Shown: positions 51,830 to 62,300 of the stretch, in pieces
How positions within the stretch are numbered: the first letter of the stretch is position 1
Layout of the letters: each line of letters opens with the position of its first letter
NCBI GenBank assembly: GCA_030068145.1
Contig: JAPJBO010000848.1
Coordinates: 35,496 to 99,495, forward strand
Length of the DNA stretch: 64,000 nt
Direction: 5' to 3'
Source: Diplonema papillatum
Taxonomy: Eukaryota; Euglenozoa; Diplonemea; Diplonemida; Diplonemidae
Program-made: the position numbers and the translations under genes
The notes under the pieces: model-generated
Seen by the model: the letters and a program-made list of their open reading frames with translations, nothing else
Databases searched by the model: none
Told to the model about the DNA's origin: nothing

Positions 51830-52430
51830 CCTCAATGCCCTCAATGCGGGAGTGGCACTTCCTCAATGCGGGAGTGGCACTCCCTCAATGCGGGAGTGGC
51901 ACTCCCTCAATGCGGGAGTGGCACTCCCTCAATGCGGGAGTGGCACTCCCTCAATGCGGGAGTGGCACTCCCTCAATGCGGGAGTGGCACTCCCTCAATG
52001 CCCTCAATGCGGGAGTGGCACTTCCTCAATGCGGGAGTGGCACTCCCTCAATGCGGGAGTGGCACTCCCTCAATGCGGGAGTGGCACTCCCTCAATGCCC
52101 TCAATGCGGGAGTGGCACTTCCTCAATGCGGGAGTGGCACTCCCTCAATGCGGGAGTGGCACTCCCTCAATGCGGGAGTGGCACTCCCTCAATGCGGGAG
52201 TGGCACTCCCTCAATGCCCTCAATGCGGGAGTGGCACTTCCTCAATGCGGGAGTGGCACTCCCTCAATGCGGGAGTGGCACTCCCTCAATGCGGGAGTGG
52301 CACTCCCTCAATGCCCTCAATGCGGGAGTGGCACTTCCTCAATGCGGGAGTGGCACTCCCTCAATGCGGGAGCGGCACTTCCTCAATGCGGGAGTGGCAC
52401 TCCCTCAATGCGGGAGTGGCCACACCCGCA
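51830..52430. repeat. 21-bp minisatellite with higher-order structure
   Basis: The unit CCTCAATGCGGGAGTGGCAC plus T repeats about 27 times. A marker variant (TGCCCTCAATGCGGGAGTGG then CACTTCC) recurs every 100-120 bp, so blocks of five or six units were duplicated together. The 21-bp period leaves three plus frames open; these are not taken as genes. The array ends beside the decayed panB exon. Confidence 0.9.
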
Positions 52431-52519
52431 CTTTTTCACTCCCGCAGTGACTTATATGGCTGCTGAAGTCCGGGGTGTGTGGTTGTTTTCCAATTCTTCT
52501 GATGACCCCCCTTTTTTGT

Positions 52520-52858
52520 GGCGAGCGGAACGAGACTTCGCGGCTGAGCACGTCGAACATTTTCTCGGCCTCCTCGGCGGGCATGGAGTAGCTGTAGTCC
52601 GGCCCGGGGAACGACCCGTCCCGCACGTCGGAGCAGTAGTCGCCGACGGTTGTGGATGACGCCGGACACGTCGGCGTACTTCTTGCAGAACTTGGGCGTG
52701 CGGCCCGGGTTGAGTCCGATCATCCCGTCGTGTGGGACGAGGACCTGCCCCGACGTGTGGCTCCCGGCGCCGATGCCGATGGTCGGGATGTCGAGCTGCT
52801 GCGTAATGTACTGCACAACCTGCGGCGGGACGCCTTCAATCACGATCGAGAAGCACCC
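52520..52858 (-). pseudogene. Decayed duplicate of the last panB exon
   Basis: The minus strand matches 53165-53500 at over 90 percent by eye. A base lost in GACGG(CTT)TGTGG shifts the frame (LVVH.. versus VIHKAVGDYC), and the HDMIGLNPG region reads [11 protein letters not shown] with three extra bases. The match ends abruptly within FSIVIEGV at 52858, without an acceptor. A 70-bp TAC block (53046-53116) lies between it and the intact gene. Confidence 0.85.
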
Positions 52859-53047
52859 CGTTACACGCGATTACATTTGCAGCCTACTGACACAGGAATC
52901 CCACAACTGCAACCATCGCTAACGAGACATATGTCATTCTCACTCGCACCTCTCCGTGATGTTATCCAAAACGCAAAAAAGCAACGTCTTGGTCACCTCC
53001 TGTTCTGGTTCTGGCTATCCTGAGGGAGAAGCTTCGGAGAGAACCAG

Positions 53048-53116
<69 letters not shown>

Positions 53117-53164
53117 TAGATGGTTCGATGGGTCTGCTTGGGTCCCCCTTCGCGTTGTGTAGCA

Positions 53165-55572
53165 TCACAGCGAGCGGAACGAGACTTCACGGCTGAGCAC
53201 GTCGACCATTTTCTCGGCCTCCTCGGCGGGCATGGAGTAGCTGTAGTCCGGTCCGGGGAACGACCCATCCCGCACGTCGGAGCAGTAGTCGCCGACGGCT
53301 TTGTGGATGACGCCGGACACGTCGGCGTACTTCTTGCAGAACTTGGGCGTGCGGCCGGGGTTGAGTCCGATCATGTCGTGCAGGACGAGGACCTGCCCCG
53401 ACGTGTGGCTCCCGGCGCCGATGCCGATGGTCGGGATGTCGAGCTGCTGCGTGATGTACTGCGCGACCTGCGGCGGGACGCCTTCGATCACGATCGAGAA
53501 GCAGCCCGCCTTCTGCAGCGCCTTCGCGTCCTCCAGCAGCGTCTTGGCCGCCTCCACCGACTTGCCCTGCACGCGGAACCCGCCCATGGCCGCCGCCGTT
53601 TGCGGCGTGAGCCCGATGTGTCCCTGCACCAGGACGCCGGTGCTGCAAATAGCCGACACGGCGTCCCCCATTCGCGCGCCGCCTGCGTGTTTGTTGGTGC
53701 TGCTTGTGTTTATCGGTTATCGGCACGGGTGGACACCCGTCTTCAGGGCCAGTTCTTTTGAGAACAAGGTGAGGTGGTTCCATATGCTCCCTCTTCGCCA
53801 TCCTTGGCGCGGTTGTTTGTTTGTTGGTGTTGCTTGTGTTATTGGTTATCGGTTATCGGTACGGTGGATATCTGTTCGCAAGGCTAGCTCTTTGGGAACA
53901 AGGTGAGGTGGTTCCTTGTGCCCATCCTTGGCGCGGTTGTTTGTTGGTGCTGCTTGTGTTTATCGGTTATCGGCACGGGTGGATACCCGTCCTCAGGCCA
54001 GTTCTTTGAGAGCAAGGTGAGGTGGTTCCTTGTGCCCCTTCTTCGCCATCCTTGGCGCGGTTGTTTTTTGGTGTTGCTTGTCTTTCCGACGATCCCGTGC
54101 AGGGCGCGCAACGGGGTTGCACGCGAAGGTGGCCCCAATACCGCCAGATCATCGACGAGGGTTGCTCAACCCTGGGGAGTTCTTCCCCAGGGAACCCCGA
54201 GTCAACGTCGAAGTGATACACGTGTTCGTGGCACGAGAGACGCGAGCTGAAGAAAACAGGTAGGCAGGGCATTTACCTCCTTGGAGGTTAGTAGTAGTAG
54301 TAGGACGTGTGGTCCGTTTTAAGATGAATTGTGTCTGGCGCTCTCTCTCCCTTAGGGTTGCTGCCCGAGGGAACCGGCTGTGAGCCGAAACTCGACGCCG
54401 GTCTCTCCGGATTGCACCAGGAGAGAACTTCGCGGCGGATCACAAAGCACCCTCCCAATGCTCACCTACCAGTGTGTCCTGGTTGTTGCCCTAGGATAGT
54501 AGTAGTAGCATGTGTCGTCCTACTCCGGGAACAAGTCGGGGAGAAGAGCGGAGCCATCCTTACAAACAAACGAGTGACATAAGGTAGCCGCTTGAGCGGC
54601 GCCAATCCGAGCGCACACAGCTGCAGTGACGTCGGCAGTATTTGCACTTCAGGAAGGGGCTGCCGTCATGAGCGTCGACTGCTAGCGAGTGTCGGCAGAG
54701 GGTGCAGTGGTCGGAGCAAGCTTGAACGTGGCAGGTCGGTGCCGGGTTGGTCGATGTACTTGTGCGCGTTTACCTTGCGCATGCGCCGCGCAGCCTGCGA
54801 GATCACGCGCTTCCGGGGTCGACCGGATCCGGTCCCACGTGCCTTCATGCCTTTCCGCGTCTTCCGCGGCGGCCGCACGGTTCTCTGCCTGGTGGCCTTC
54901 ACCACCCGCTGGACCTTCGCGTCCCACGCTGCCCTGTCTGCCATCAACTCCCGGATCTCCTCCGTGTTCGACATGCCGAGGTCGCGTAGGAGGTTCGCTC
55001 CTTCATTGCTCAGGCTTACATTTTTGGAACACATTGCAATGTCTCGAAAAAAAAGGAAGCAAGTTCGTACCTTCTAGCTTTACAGCATCCACGTGCCCCG
55101 CCTTGACAATGCGCAACGCACTCTCGATGGCGGTCTGCGGGTTTGCCTCGAACGATCCGAAAGGCATGTCGCCGATTAGGAAGCTGTTCGGGGCACCTCT
55201 GCGCACTGCTTGGCAATGTGAAATGATGTCTTCGATGGTGACCGGAAGAGTCGTTTCGTGGCCGTGCACGACCATACCCGCCGAGTCGCCGATGAGGACC
55301 AGGTCGACCCCGACATCTTCAACGATCGCCGCCGTCGGATAGTCGTAGCACGTGATCATGACCAGGGGCTCGTTATTCCTGTACTTTCGGTTCAGGTCCA
55401 GAATCGTGCGTTTCGTCCGCGGCGCCTGCCGGCGGTCTCTAACCGCAGCTGTCTGCGTGGCCCGCGGCGGCGCGCTGTACCACCTCTTCTGAAGCATCTT
55501 CGGCAGGAAGCACGGGCGCGGCATCTGCGCCCTTGTTGCCGACTGAACGAGCCGTCGTTGCACTGCGAGCAT
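53165..55572 (-). CDS. panB: Ketopantoate hydroxymethyltransferase (PanB), single-domain
   Basis: Exons 55572-55071 and 53682-53165 join in phase 1 to a 339-residue protein. The first 75 residues are Arg/Gln/Ala-rich without acidic residues until late (MLAVQRRLVQSATRAQMPR, RWYSAPPR), as in mitochondrial presequences. The enzyme core shows ITCYDYPTA, LIGDSAGMVVHGH (metal Asp), IGDMPFGSF (second Asp), DAVKLEG then [33 protein letters not shown] (catalytic Glu), [19 protein letters not shown], the complete family signature. It makes ketopantoate from ketoisovalerate using methylene-tetrahydrofolate. The intron falls at the same codon and phase as in the PanB part of the fusion gene. The donor is GTACGA and the acceptor ACACGCAG; the intron (53683-55070) holds a tandem repeat and a foreign-looking open frame. 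Confidence 0.95.
53683..54085. repeat. 125-bp tandem triplication at the panB acceptor
   Basis: A unit from TTGTTGGTGCTGCTTGTG and TTATCGGTTATCGGCACGG to GAGGTGGTTCC and CATCCTTGGCGCGG repeats three times. It begins immediately at the 3' end of the panB intron, so the repeat forms the branch-point region. Confidence 0.8.
54666..55034 (-). pseudogene. Open frame in the panB intron, retroelement-like C-terminus (uncertain)
   Basis: The minus strand encodes EGANLLRDLGMSNTEEIREL, MADRAAWDAKVQRVVKATR, then a very basic tail (PPRKTRKGMKARG). The pattern L-G-x-S-x-E-E-x-x-x-L-x-x-D-R-x-x-W resembles the end of some non-LTR retrotransposon polyproteins. In the next frame, CSDHCTLCRHSLAVDAH and KCKYCRRHCSC give a Cys/His cluster, as if frame or splicing shifts. 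There is no reverse-transcriptase core nearby. It could instead be an exon of a nested gene. Confidence 0.3.
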
Positions 55573-55912
55573 TGTGCAGCGGTGTACACACTTCTTCTCG
55601 AAGAAATGTAAACTTGGGTGAGGGCAGACTCTTGTGTTATTTGACGATCAACCGGGGTTGACGTGTCGCGTGCTGTCTTCCGACTTTCTCTCGGTGTGTT
55701 CCTGTCTCTGGTTTGCTTTCGCCCTTGTTGTTGAGGACGAATCTTTGGGAAGATGGCGGTGTTAGTCAGCAACTGATGGCGCTGCGCGCGACGACACCCT
55801 GCGAGGGGACACAGCGCAGATGACACTTCCGGGCGAAAACCGTGCGAGGGCGCAACAGAGACAATGTTTGTCACAATGTCGAATTTGTGATGTGGTCACG
55901 GCGATTGAAGGG

Positions 55913-55954
<42 letters not shown>

Positions 55955-56136
55955 GAGTTTGTCACATTGTCGAATTTGTGATGTGGTCACGGCGATTGGC
56001 GTAGGTCGTTCCGTCGGAGGCGCGGTGCGGGCCACGGCCCCGTTACCGAGGGTGGCGGCGTCGACGTTGACATAACCGGGGCTTCTGGCGATCGTGATTC
56101 GGCACCTCGCACCACGAGCCGATGCACCGCAACAGC
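55573..56136. other. Non-coding stretch with AG tract between direct repeats
   Basis: TTTGTCACA(A/T)TGTCGAATTTG plus TGATGTGGTCACGGCGATTG occurs at about 55868 and 55960, on either side of an (AG)n tract (55918-55952). No gene is seen; the panB start codon is at 55572. Confidence 0.6.
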
Positions 56137-56642
56137 CTTTAATACGACGAGAGCCTCCTCGGCGCGTACAACTACTGGAGCAACTGGGACACCTCTTCAC
56201 CATTTCTGGGATGAGCGGGTTGAAGATACGGCTGACTGCGAAAACTTCTACACCGCGGGGATGCGATGCCGGCATGCTCGCCCCCTCTGGGACGAGGGAT
56301 GCGCAGAAGGCGGAGAAGCTCCAGAACGCGATAATCCCCGACCAGCGGGCGATGCTGAGCCAGCATGTGAACGGCAACACCTCGGAGATGCCGCAGATTT
56401 TCATTCCGCACAAAGAGACCTTTGCCCAGTACCGTGGCGGGCGATCAGCGCCGCGGTTACATGCTGGTTGCAGCCCGAGCGAGGACGAACCGGGGGACAG
56501 GAAACATCTCAGTCTCCCCGTTTTAGTGAAACCTCTGAAATTGATTGGGGCTCGCTGCGAGTCGGCGCTTGCGATTGCCCGTAAGTGCACAAGGAAGCGT
56601 CAGAATCGTTGTTTTTTTTTTTTTTTTCCCGACGACAACTAG
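56137..56642 (+). pseudogene. Frameshifted plus-strand coding remnant
   Basis: Three frames look coding one after another: YDESLLGAYNYWSNWDTSSP (56137-56200), then FWDERVEDTADCENFYTAGM (about 56200-56290), then QKAEKLQNAIIPDQRAMLSQ, HVNGNTSEMPQIFIPHKETF (56300-56440). Codons in each part are G/C-ending, as in real exons here. Two frame changes without splice signals suggest a decayed gene or repeat ORF. No family is recognised. Confidence 0.4.
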
Positions 56643-56743
56643 TGTCAGACTAGCCTACCCGAAGGCAGTTGATTCCTTTAGGCAAGATTTCTCTACCGGC
56701 GGAAGTTGTTTGGGTTAACGTTTTTTTTTTTTTTTTTGCTTCA

Positions 56744-57012
56744 CGGAACCAGGGAACGCCTGCTACACGGGAGCCAAGCTTCACGTGTTCGGCGGTACTG
56801 CAGAGCCACGGGCCTACGGGTCAAGTGGCTACCGATTTCCCAGACTAAAGCATCAAGGCTTGGCGCACCTTGGGGCTTGGCGCTCGCGCTGAACGCAAGC
56901 TCGTCGAGACGAGGGCTCTGCAGCGGACGGGGTTGTGGCACTGAGCTGCCTCCGACTCAAGCTTCGCAAGCTGTGGTTGACCGTCACGTTCCTGGACCAG
57001 GAGCGGCCTTTT
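56744..57012 (+). repeat. Dispersed repeat family A, copy 4
   Basis: Full-length copy with the CTT-rich tail at 57000-57045, matching copy 1 closely but with a different central segment (GAGGGCTCTGCAGC). It is preceded by a T run (56720-56736). Confidence 0.75.
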
Positions 57013-57045
57013 TCTTTTTCTTTTTCTTCTTCTTCTTCTTCTTTG

Positions 57046-58089
57046 CTTCACGGAAAACAAAAACAAAAAAACGCGTGAGCAAAGGGAAGTGTAGACAACC
57101 TGGTCAGCCACCGCCAAGAAGCGGCGGACGGGGTCCGGGACTGACAATCACGAGCCGCCGCTAAGAACCCCGGATCAGAGCCAGGCATCCCGTCTGCTGA
57201 CCGTTATCGCCAGTAACAGAAGATAAAAAACTTGACCACAACAAGCCGTCTGCAAGCCGGCCGCGCTGCCTGATTTGGCACTTGCAAGTTAGTAAGGCGG
57301 CCGAAAGGGGAATGATTTTGCGACCGACAGGGCTGCAAGCAGTGTTGAAGCACCACGAGGACCAAGAGGCGAATGAAGGCTAGGAGTCCTGGCACTGTCG
57401 CTGGTGCTCGTGCAAGATGGATTTCTGCGGAAAGCATTGCAAGAAGTTAGTCGGGTAACGTGGGAGTTGATATGATCAATGTTGAGCACGAATTTTCCAA
57501 CGTTCTACTTTGCAACTTTTCTCGCTTTTTGTTTCGTTGCATGATCGGTGAAAGCGTTCTTTTGGGCTTCTCGATCGTAGCATCAGACAATCGGCTTTAT
57601 GCAATTAAAGATTGCCTGAATGAAACAGCGGATTTCGCTGTGCGGCTCGTCCAACCACAAAACCAGCTGAGATGATCAGCCCCACGATATCGCGGAATAG
57701 GTGCCTGTACCGTCTGCGGTGCGCCAAGTAACTGCATAGTTCACTGCAAGTGTGCCTCAGCAGACAGCATGGTTTGCTTTTAATTGCTCAAGGCAAATAA
57801 GGGCAAATAAAAGCGAATAATAGACAAGTTGATTTGCTCATTTATTTGCGTTGCTTGCATACTATTGGTGTGATCCGGTGGCCTTACTCGGGAAGTTCTC
57901 GGGAAGGTCACGGGAAGTGCGAACTGCAAAAAGTCGCTAGAAATCGCCATGTTACCCTATTTGGGGTGTACGTGGGTTCTACTTGGGAAGTTCTTCGTAC
58001 GTTCACGGGAAGTTAAGTTTTCGACTGTGGGTCACACCAACTACGTTCGATTATAGTCCAGACCGATTTATCAATCGAGCCTACAAAGA
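57046..58089. other. Non-coding stretch
   Basis: Nothing with exon-like composition was found on either strand. A GCAAATAA motif repeats near 57795-57820. It separates repeat blocks. Confidence 0.5.
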
Positions 58090-58860
58090 AATATGAAAAC
58101 GGGAAAAGGTCGACAGACAGAGAGAGGGATCAAGAGCTTCGTGAACGACGTATAAGAATTTTTGGACGAACTGAACCCGAATGGAGGACTTGGCGTGCGG
58201 GGGGGGGTGGACCTGTTGGTCAAGTACGAAACGCACGAAGACCGCAGGAGCACATGGGCACCCCTCCCGAAATTGAAGCTTTGTTAGCAACCGCACGAGC
58301 AAGGTTTGAGGGCAGGTAAGAAGTTCGGAGAGAGAGAGAGGGGGAGCAAGAACTTCGTGAACGAAGTGAGAGAAGTTCTGGACTATCTGAACCCGAAAGG
58401 CGGACTTGGCATACGGGGGGGTGGACCTGCTGGTCAAGTACGAAACACACGAAGACCGCAGGAGCACACAGCTCCCCTCCCGAAATTGCCGTTTTGGTAG
58501 CAACCGCACGAGCAAGGTTTGAGGGCAGGTAAGAGGTTCGGGGAGAGAGAGAGAGAGAGAGGGAGGGAGCAAGAACTTCGTGGACGAAGTGAGAGAAGTT
58601 CTGGACGAATTGAACCCGAAAGGCAGACTTGGCATACCGGGGGGTGGACCTGTTGGTCAAGTACGAAACACACGAAGACCGAAGACCGCAGGAGCACAAA
58701 GCAACTCCTCTCCCGAACTTCGAGAGAGGGGGAGAATAGAGCATCTATTTGGTATCGGAAAGTAGGTGCGAGATCAGACAAACCTTGTGCGCTAGCTTCG
58801 TTTAACCGTGAATCTTATAAACAGGGCCTACCCCAAATTCTCGCTTTCATTCATACAGAG
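58090..58860. repeat. Three tandem 205-bp units with AG tracts, then family F
   Basis: The unit (GAGCAAGAACTTCGTGAACG, GGTGGACCTG(C/T)TGGTCAAGT, ACGAAGACCGCAGGAGCAC, CGCACGAGCAAGGTTTGAGG) occurs from about 58120, 58325 and 58545, each with an AG run at its start. Related single units lie at 24895, 25195 and 25440. Family F follows at 58735-58860. Confidence 0.8.
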
Positions 58861-59342
58861 AGAGAGGGGGAGGGAGGGAGGCCAGGTCGAATGCAGGGAC
58901 CATTTCTCCCGACAGTTTCCGGTCTCATCACTTCCCCCATATATCCCCCATCCCTTCTACGGACAGCGGCTGCTCGAGCGGCACATCCTGTATCGTGACA
59001 GATTCTTCACGCACTCCAGCCAGTTCACAAAACGAGCCCCAGGAATTAGTCCGACGCAGCACTTGAAGGAGCCAGGAACGCAAAGTCCTGTGGGTGGTGT
59101 TGTTCGCTGGTTCGAATGACAGAACCGCTAACCCGCTAACCCGCGATCAACGCTACTTTTTAGCGTGTTCAATATGCTCACTAAGAAAGCAGCACCATGA
59201 GGAATCGCCACCTCCCCTGCACCATGCTGATGAGACCGCTCAGTGCTCGAACTGACTCATCTGCCTTCGCTGGATCGTGTGTGAGCTGTGCTGAGCAACG
59301 GACGCACAACGCTGCGTGCACTTCAAGTATTCAACAGAGAGG
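58861..59342. other. Intergenic stretch 3' of the ankyrin gene
   Basis: Short AG run (58858-58870) and no exon-like frame. It lies just downstream of the stop of the ankyrin-repeat gene and should contain its 3' UTR. Confidence 0.5.
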
Positions 59343-62300
59343 TCACACCTTTGCTGCAACAGCAGAGGCCGCATCGTCGTTGGCATCAACATCCATGCTA
59401 TCAATGCAAAGGTCGTACGCTGTTTTATCATCGGCATCCCTTGCGTCCAAGTCGGCCCCACCACAGAGCATGGCTTTGCAAAGTTCGACCGAAAAATTAC
59501 TTTCGCAGCACTCATGCAACGGGGTGCGCCTGGCATTGTTAACGATAGTCAGCGATGCGCCACAGTCGATCTGTTGTGTTTGCTTTGTGGTCAAGCGGTT
59601 GTTCCGTAAGTATTCGTAGCAAGGAACGAGAAATCACACTTCAAAACCATTGTAGAAGGACAAGGTCATATGTGCAAACGTGATGCCGACTTCCTCCGTT
59701 CAACCTGAAAAACGGAACTTGATACCAAAAGCTGTGCGGTGATGGGTCGGTGTCTTGCGGCTTCGTGCAACGCTGTATCCCCCTGGTCGTCTTGCATATC
59801 GATGAGTGGTGCAACGGCCAGTTTGCGAAACACCTTCGTCTCAAACCCAGGACTCATAAGGCTCCCTGCAAGCTCGTGGAGAGGACTCCGCTGATTGTTG
59901 TCCACTAGTACACATCGTCTCTCTGTGTCTACAACCCACGGTCGCTCCATGCCATAGCTTATGAATGCCTCCAGCAAGTACCAGTGCTCGTGTTCGGCTG
60001 CATAGTGGAAGGGTGTTTTACCGCCCGATTGTTTAACTCCGAGCAACTGTGGAACGCGGTCTAATACCCGTTTGAATATGCTAACTCCATGGACACTGTT
60101 CCACTCGGGTCTGGAGGCGGCGGCGTGGGCAATTGTTTTGTTGGATTCATTTTTCGTGATGTCTATGCCAGGAATGCTGAGGAGAACCTCCGCGATCTCG
60201 ACTTGGCCTTCGTCTATTGCTGCATACAGGGGGTACCCTGGACTGTTGAGCACTGAAGGAACAGCAATACGACGAATGAGGTCTCGGATGTCAGCCTTGT
60301 TGAACGTAGTAATGCATGCTTCAAGAAGACACGATGTGTCTTCGTCTTCCAAGATACTGGGGTCCGCACCCAGATCCAGCAGAGCTGTCGCAAGCACTGC
60401 AAAGCCTCGAGTTATGGCATAATAAAGTGGAAGGTTGCCATCGACACGCTCGTTGACCCGTTCAGGTGAGAGGAACAACTGAAGAATCTCGACTCCTTCA
60501 TGAGAGTTCATCGAGTCAGTATCCAATATCTGTGCGATCGCCACTTCACATATTTTGGTCTTCTGCTCATCGGACATATGCTTCATTATGACTGGTATGA
60601 TGCTACCGTTGCCAGCCGCGATTGCCGCAATGACGGGATGCGCGTCATCAACCTCTAATTTCGCCAATTCCGCGTCGTCGATGATTCTTTCAACGAGGTC
60701 TAGGTGCTCAGCGAAAGCACTGCAGACGCTCAAGCCCTGCAATGCCCCCGCCTTCGACATCCCCAAGTCTAAGAAAATACGTGCGGTCTCCACTTTCCCC
60801 ATGGTACATGCAACCATCAACGAAGACATTCCTTGCTCGTAGCTACCGTCAGAATATGTGTCTTGGTTACATTTCAGAGCCTTCTCGCGCATCACAATGT
60901 CCCTGATGATCTCACGACCCCTTTCACATGATTCAAAAGCGCTTGTTCTAGTTAAGTACGCGCTAATTCTGGCATAACTTGTCTGGACGCTGGCGCCTAA
61001 CTTCAAAATATAGCCTGTCGTCTCTACCAAGCCTGCTGCAATAGCGGAGACAAGTGGTGGTTCTTCTTCGCCGTTCATTGCATTCAAATCATCCTTTGCA
61101 AGGGCGTCGATTAATCTTGTGCCTTCCGCTGACTTCGCCCAGTCGAATGAGGAGGACATGCACGCGCTGTGCAGAGGTGTGTTGCCATCAGGGTCTTGCT
61201 CCCTACCGAAACCCTCATCTAAAAGGAGCTGGGTAACATGAACCAAGCCTGCTCGACATGCCGCATGAAGCGCAGTTGACGCCTTTTCGTCACCAAATAA
61301 TTCTTTCAGGCGACCCACGGTTTCAGGGCTGTTGAAATAACTGTTCGTGCAGGCCTTGTCTAACACGGAAGACATGTTAGCGTGTTTTTTAGCATCGCAC
61401 TCGTTGCAGAGGAAAAAAGCGAGAGACGGATTGTGCTGTATTGCAGTCATAAGAACGATGTCGTCCTCGTCGTTAACGGCGGTCAAAGCTTCGTGTGTAG
61501 CCATTTTCTTGATTACGGCAAGTTCACTGGCTGCGTATTCACCCGCATCCTTGCGCCCCGCGAGTACATGAAGAGCTGTACCCTCACTTTCGCAGTCTGC
61601 TGGGTCAACTCCGGCTCGAAGCAATGCATCCAGCACTTCGAAGCTCTGCCCCGCCTTTGCCGCCAAGTACAGCAGACTAGTGGTGTTGCTAATGGCTTGC
61701 GGCTGGAGAAGCTGCCCCAAAACTGTCAAGTCTTTTCCAAAAGCTGGGTTCTTCATTGCCATGAGCAGCACTTCAGAGTTGTCATCTTCAACCGTCATTC
61801 CCTGCTTCAGCAGCTCCCCCGTGACCACAGGACCACACACACGCGCTGCAATTTTCAATGCTTCGTTTCGCTTCATTGTCTCTGGTGTCACCAGCCTCAC
61901 AATCACGATTCTTCCTTGCTCGCACTCGAACGCGTTTTGCCGCACTGCCTTGAGCAAGGGGGGAGCGCCTTTTTCGTCTAGTTCATCAGGGTCCATTCCA
62001 CAATCATCCAGCAACGGTATCACTGCCCGCATTTGACCAGCTTCACAGGCATGGTGCAAAGAACGTTTGGCAGGCCGCGGTGGTGTTACGAAACCGCGTG
62101 CCATTTCCGCCCAACCTACGGGATGATGGTCCAGAATGCCGCCGACTGGCAGTTCCAAATCCTTAATGTCGCCAAGCCCAAGTGCAAGAATCTCGGGCCA
62201 TCGAGCACCTATGCCGGACAAGTGATCCGCCAACAGGGGCTTCTCCTCCAACATGCAGCTATGATACATGCAGCGGATAGAAAGAGCAACGCGATACAGC

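Noticed and set aside
40046-52430. CRISPR array for the 30-bp and 21-bp repeats
   Set aside because: Repeats are head-to-tail without unique spacers, and the genome is eukaryotic.
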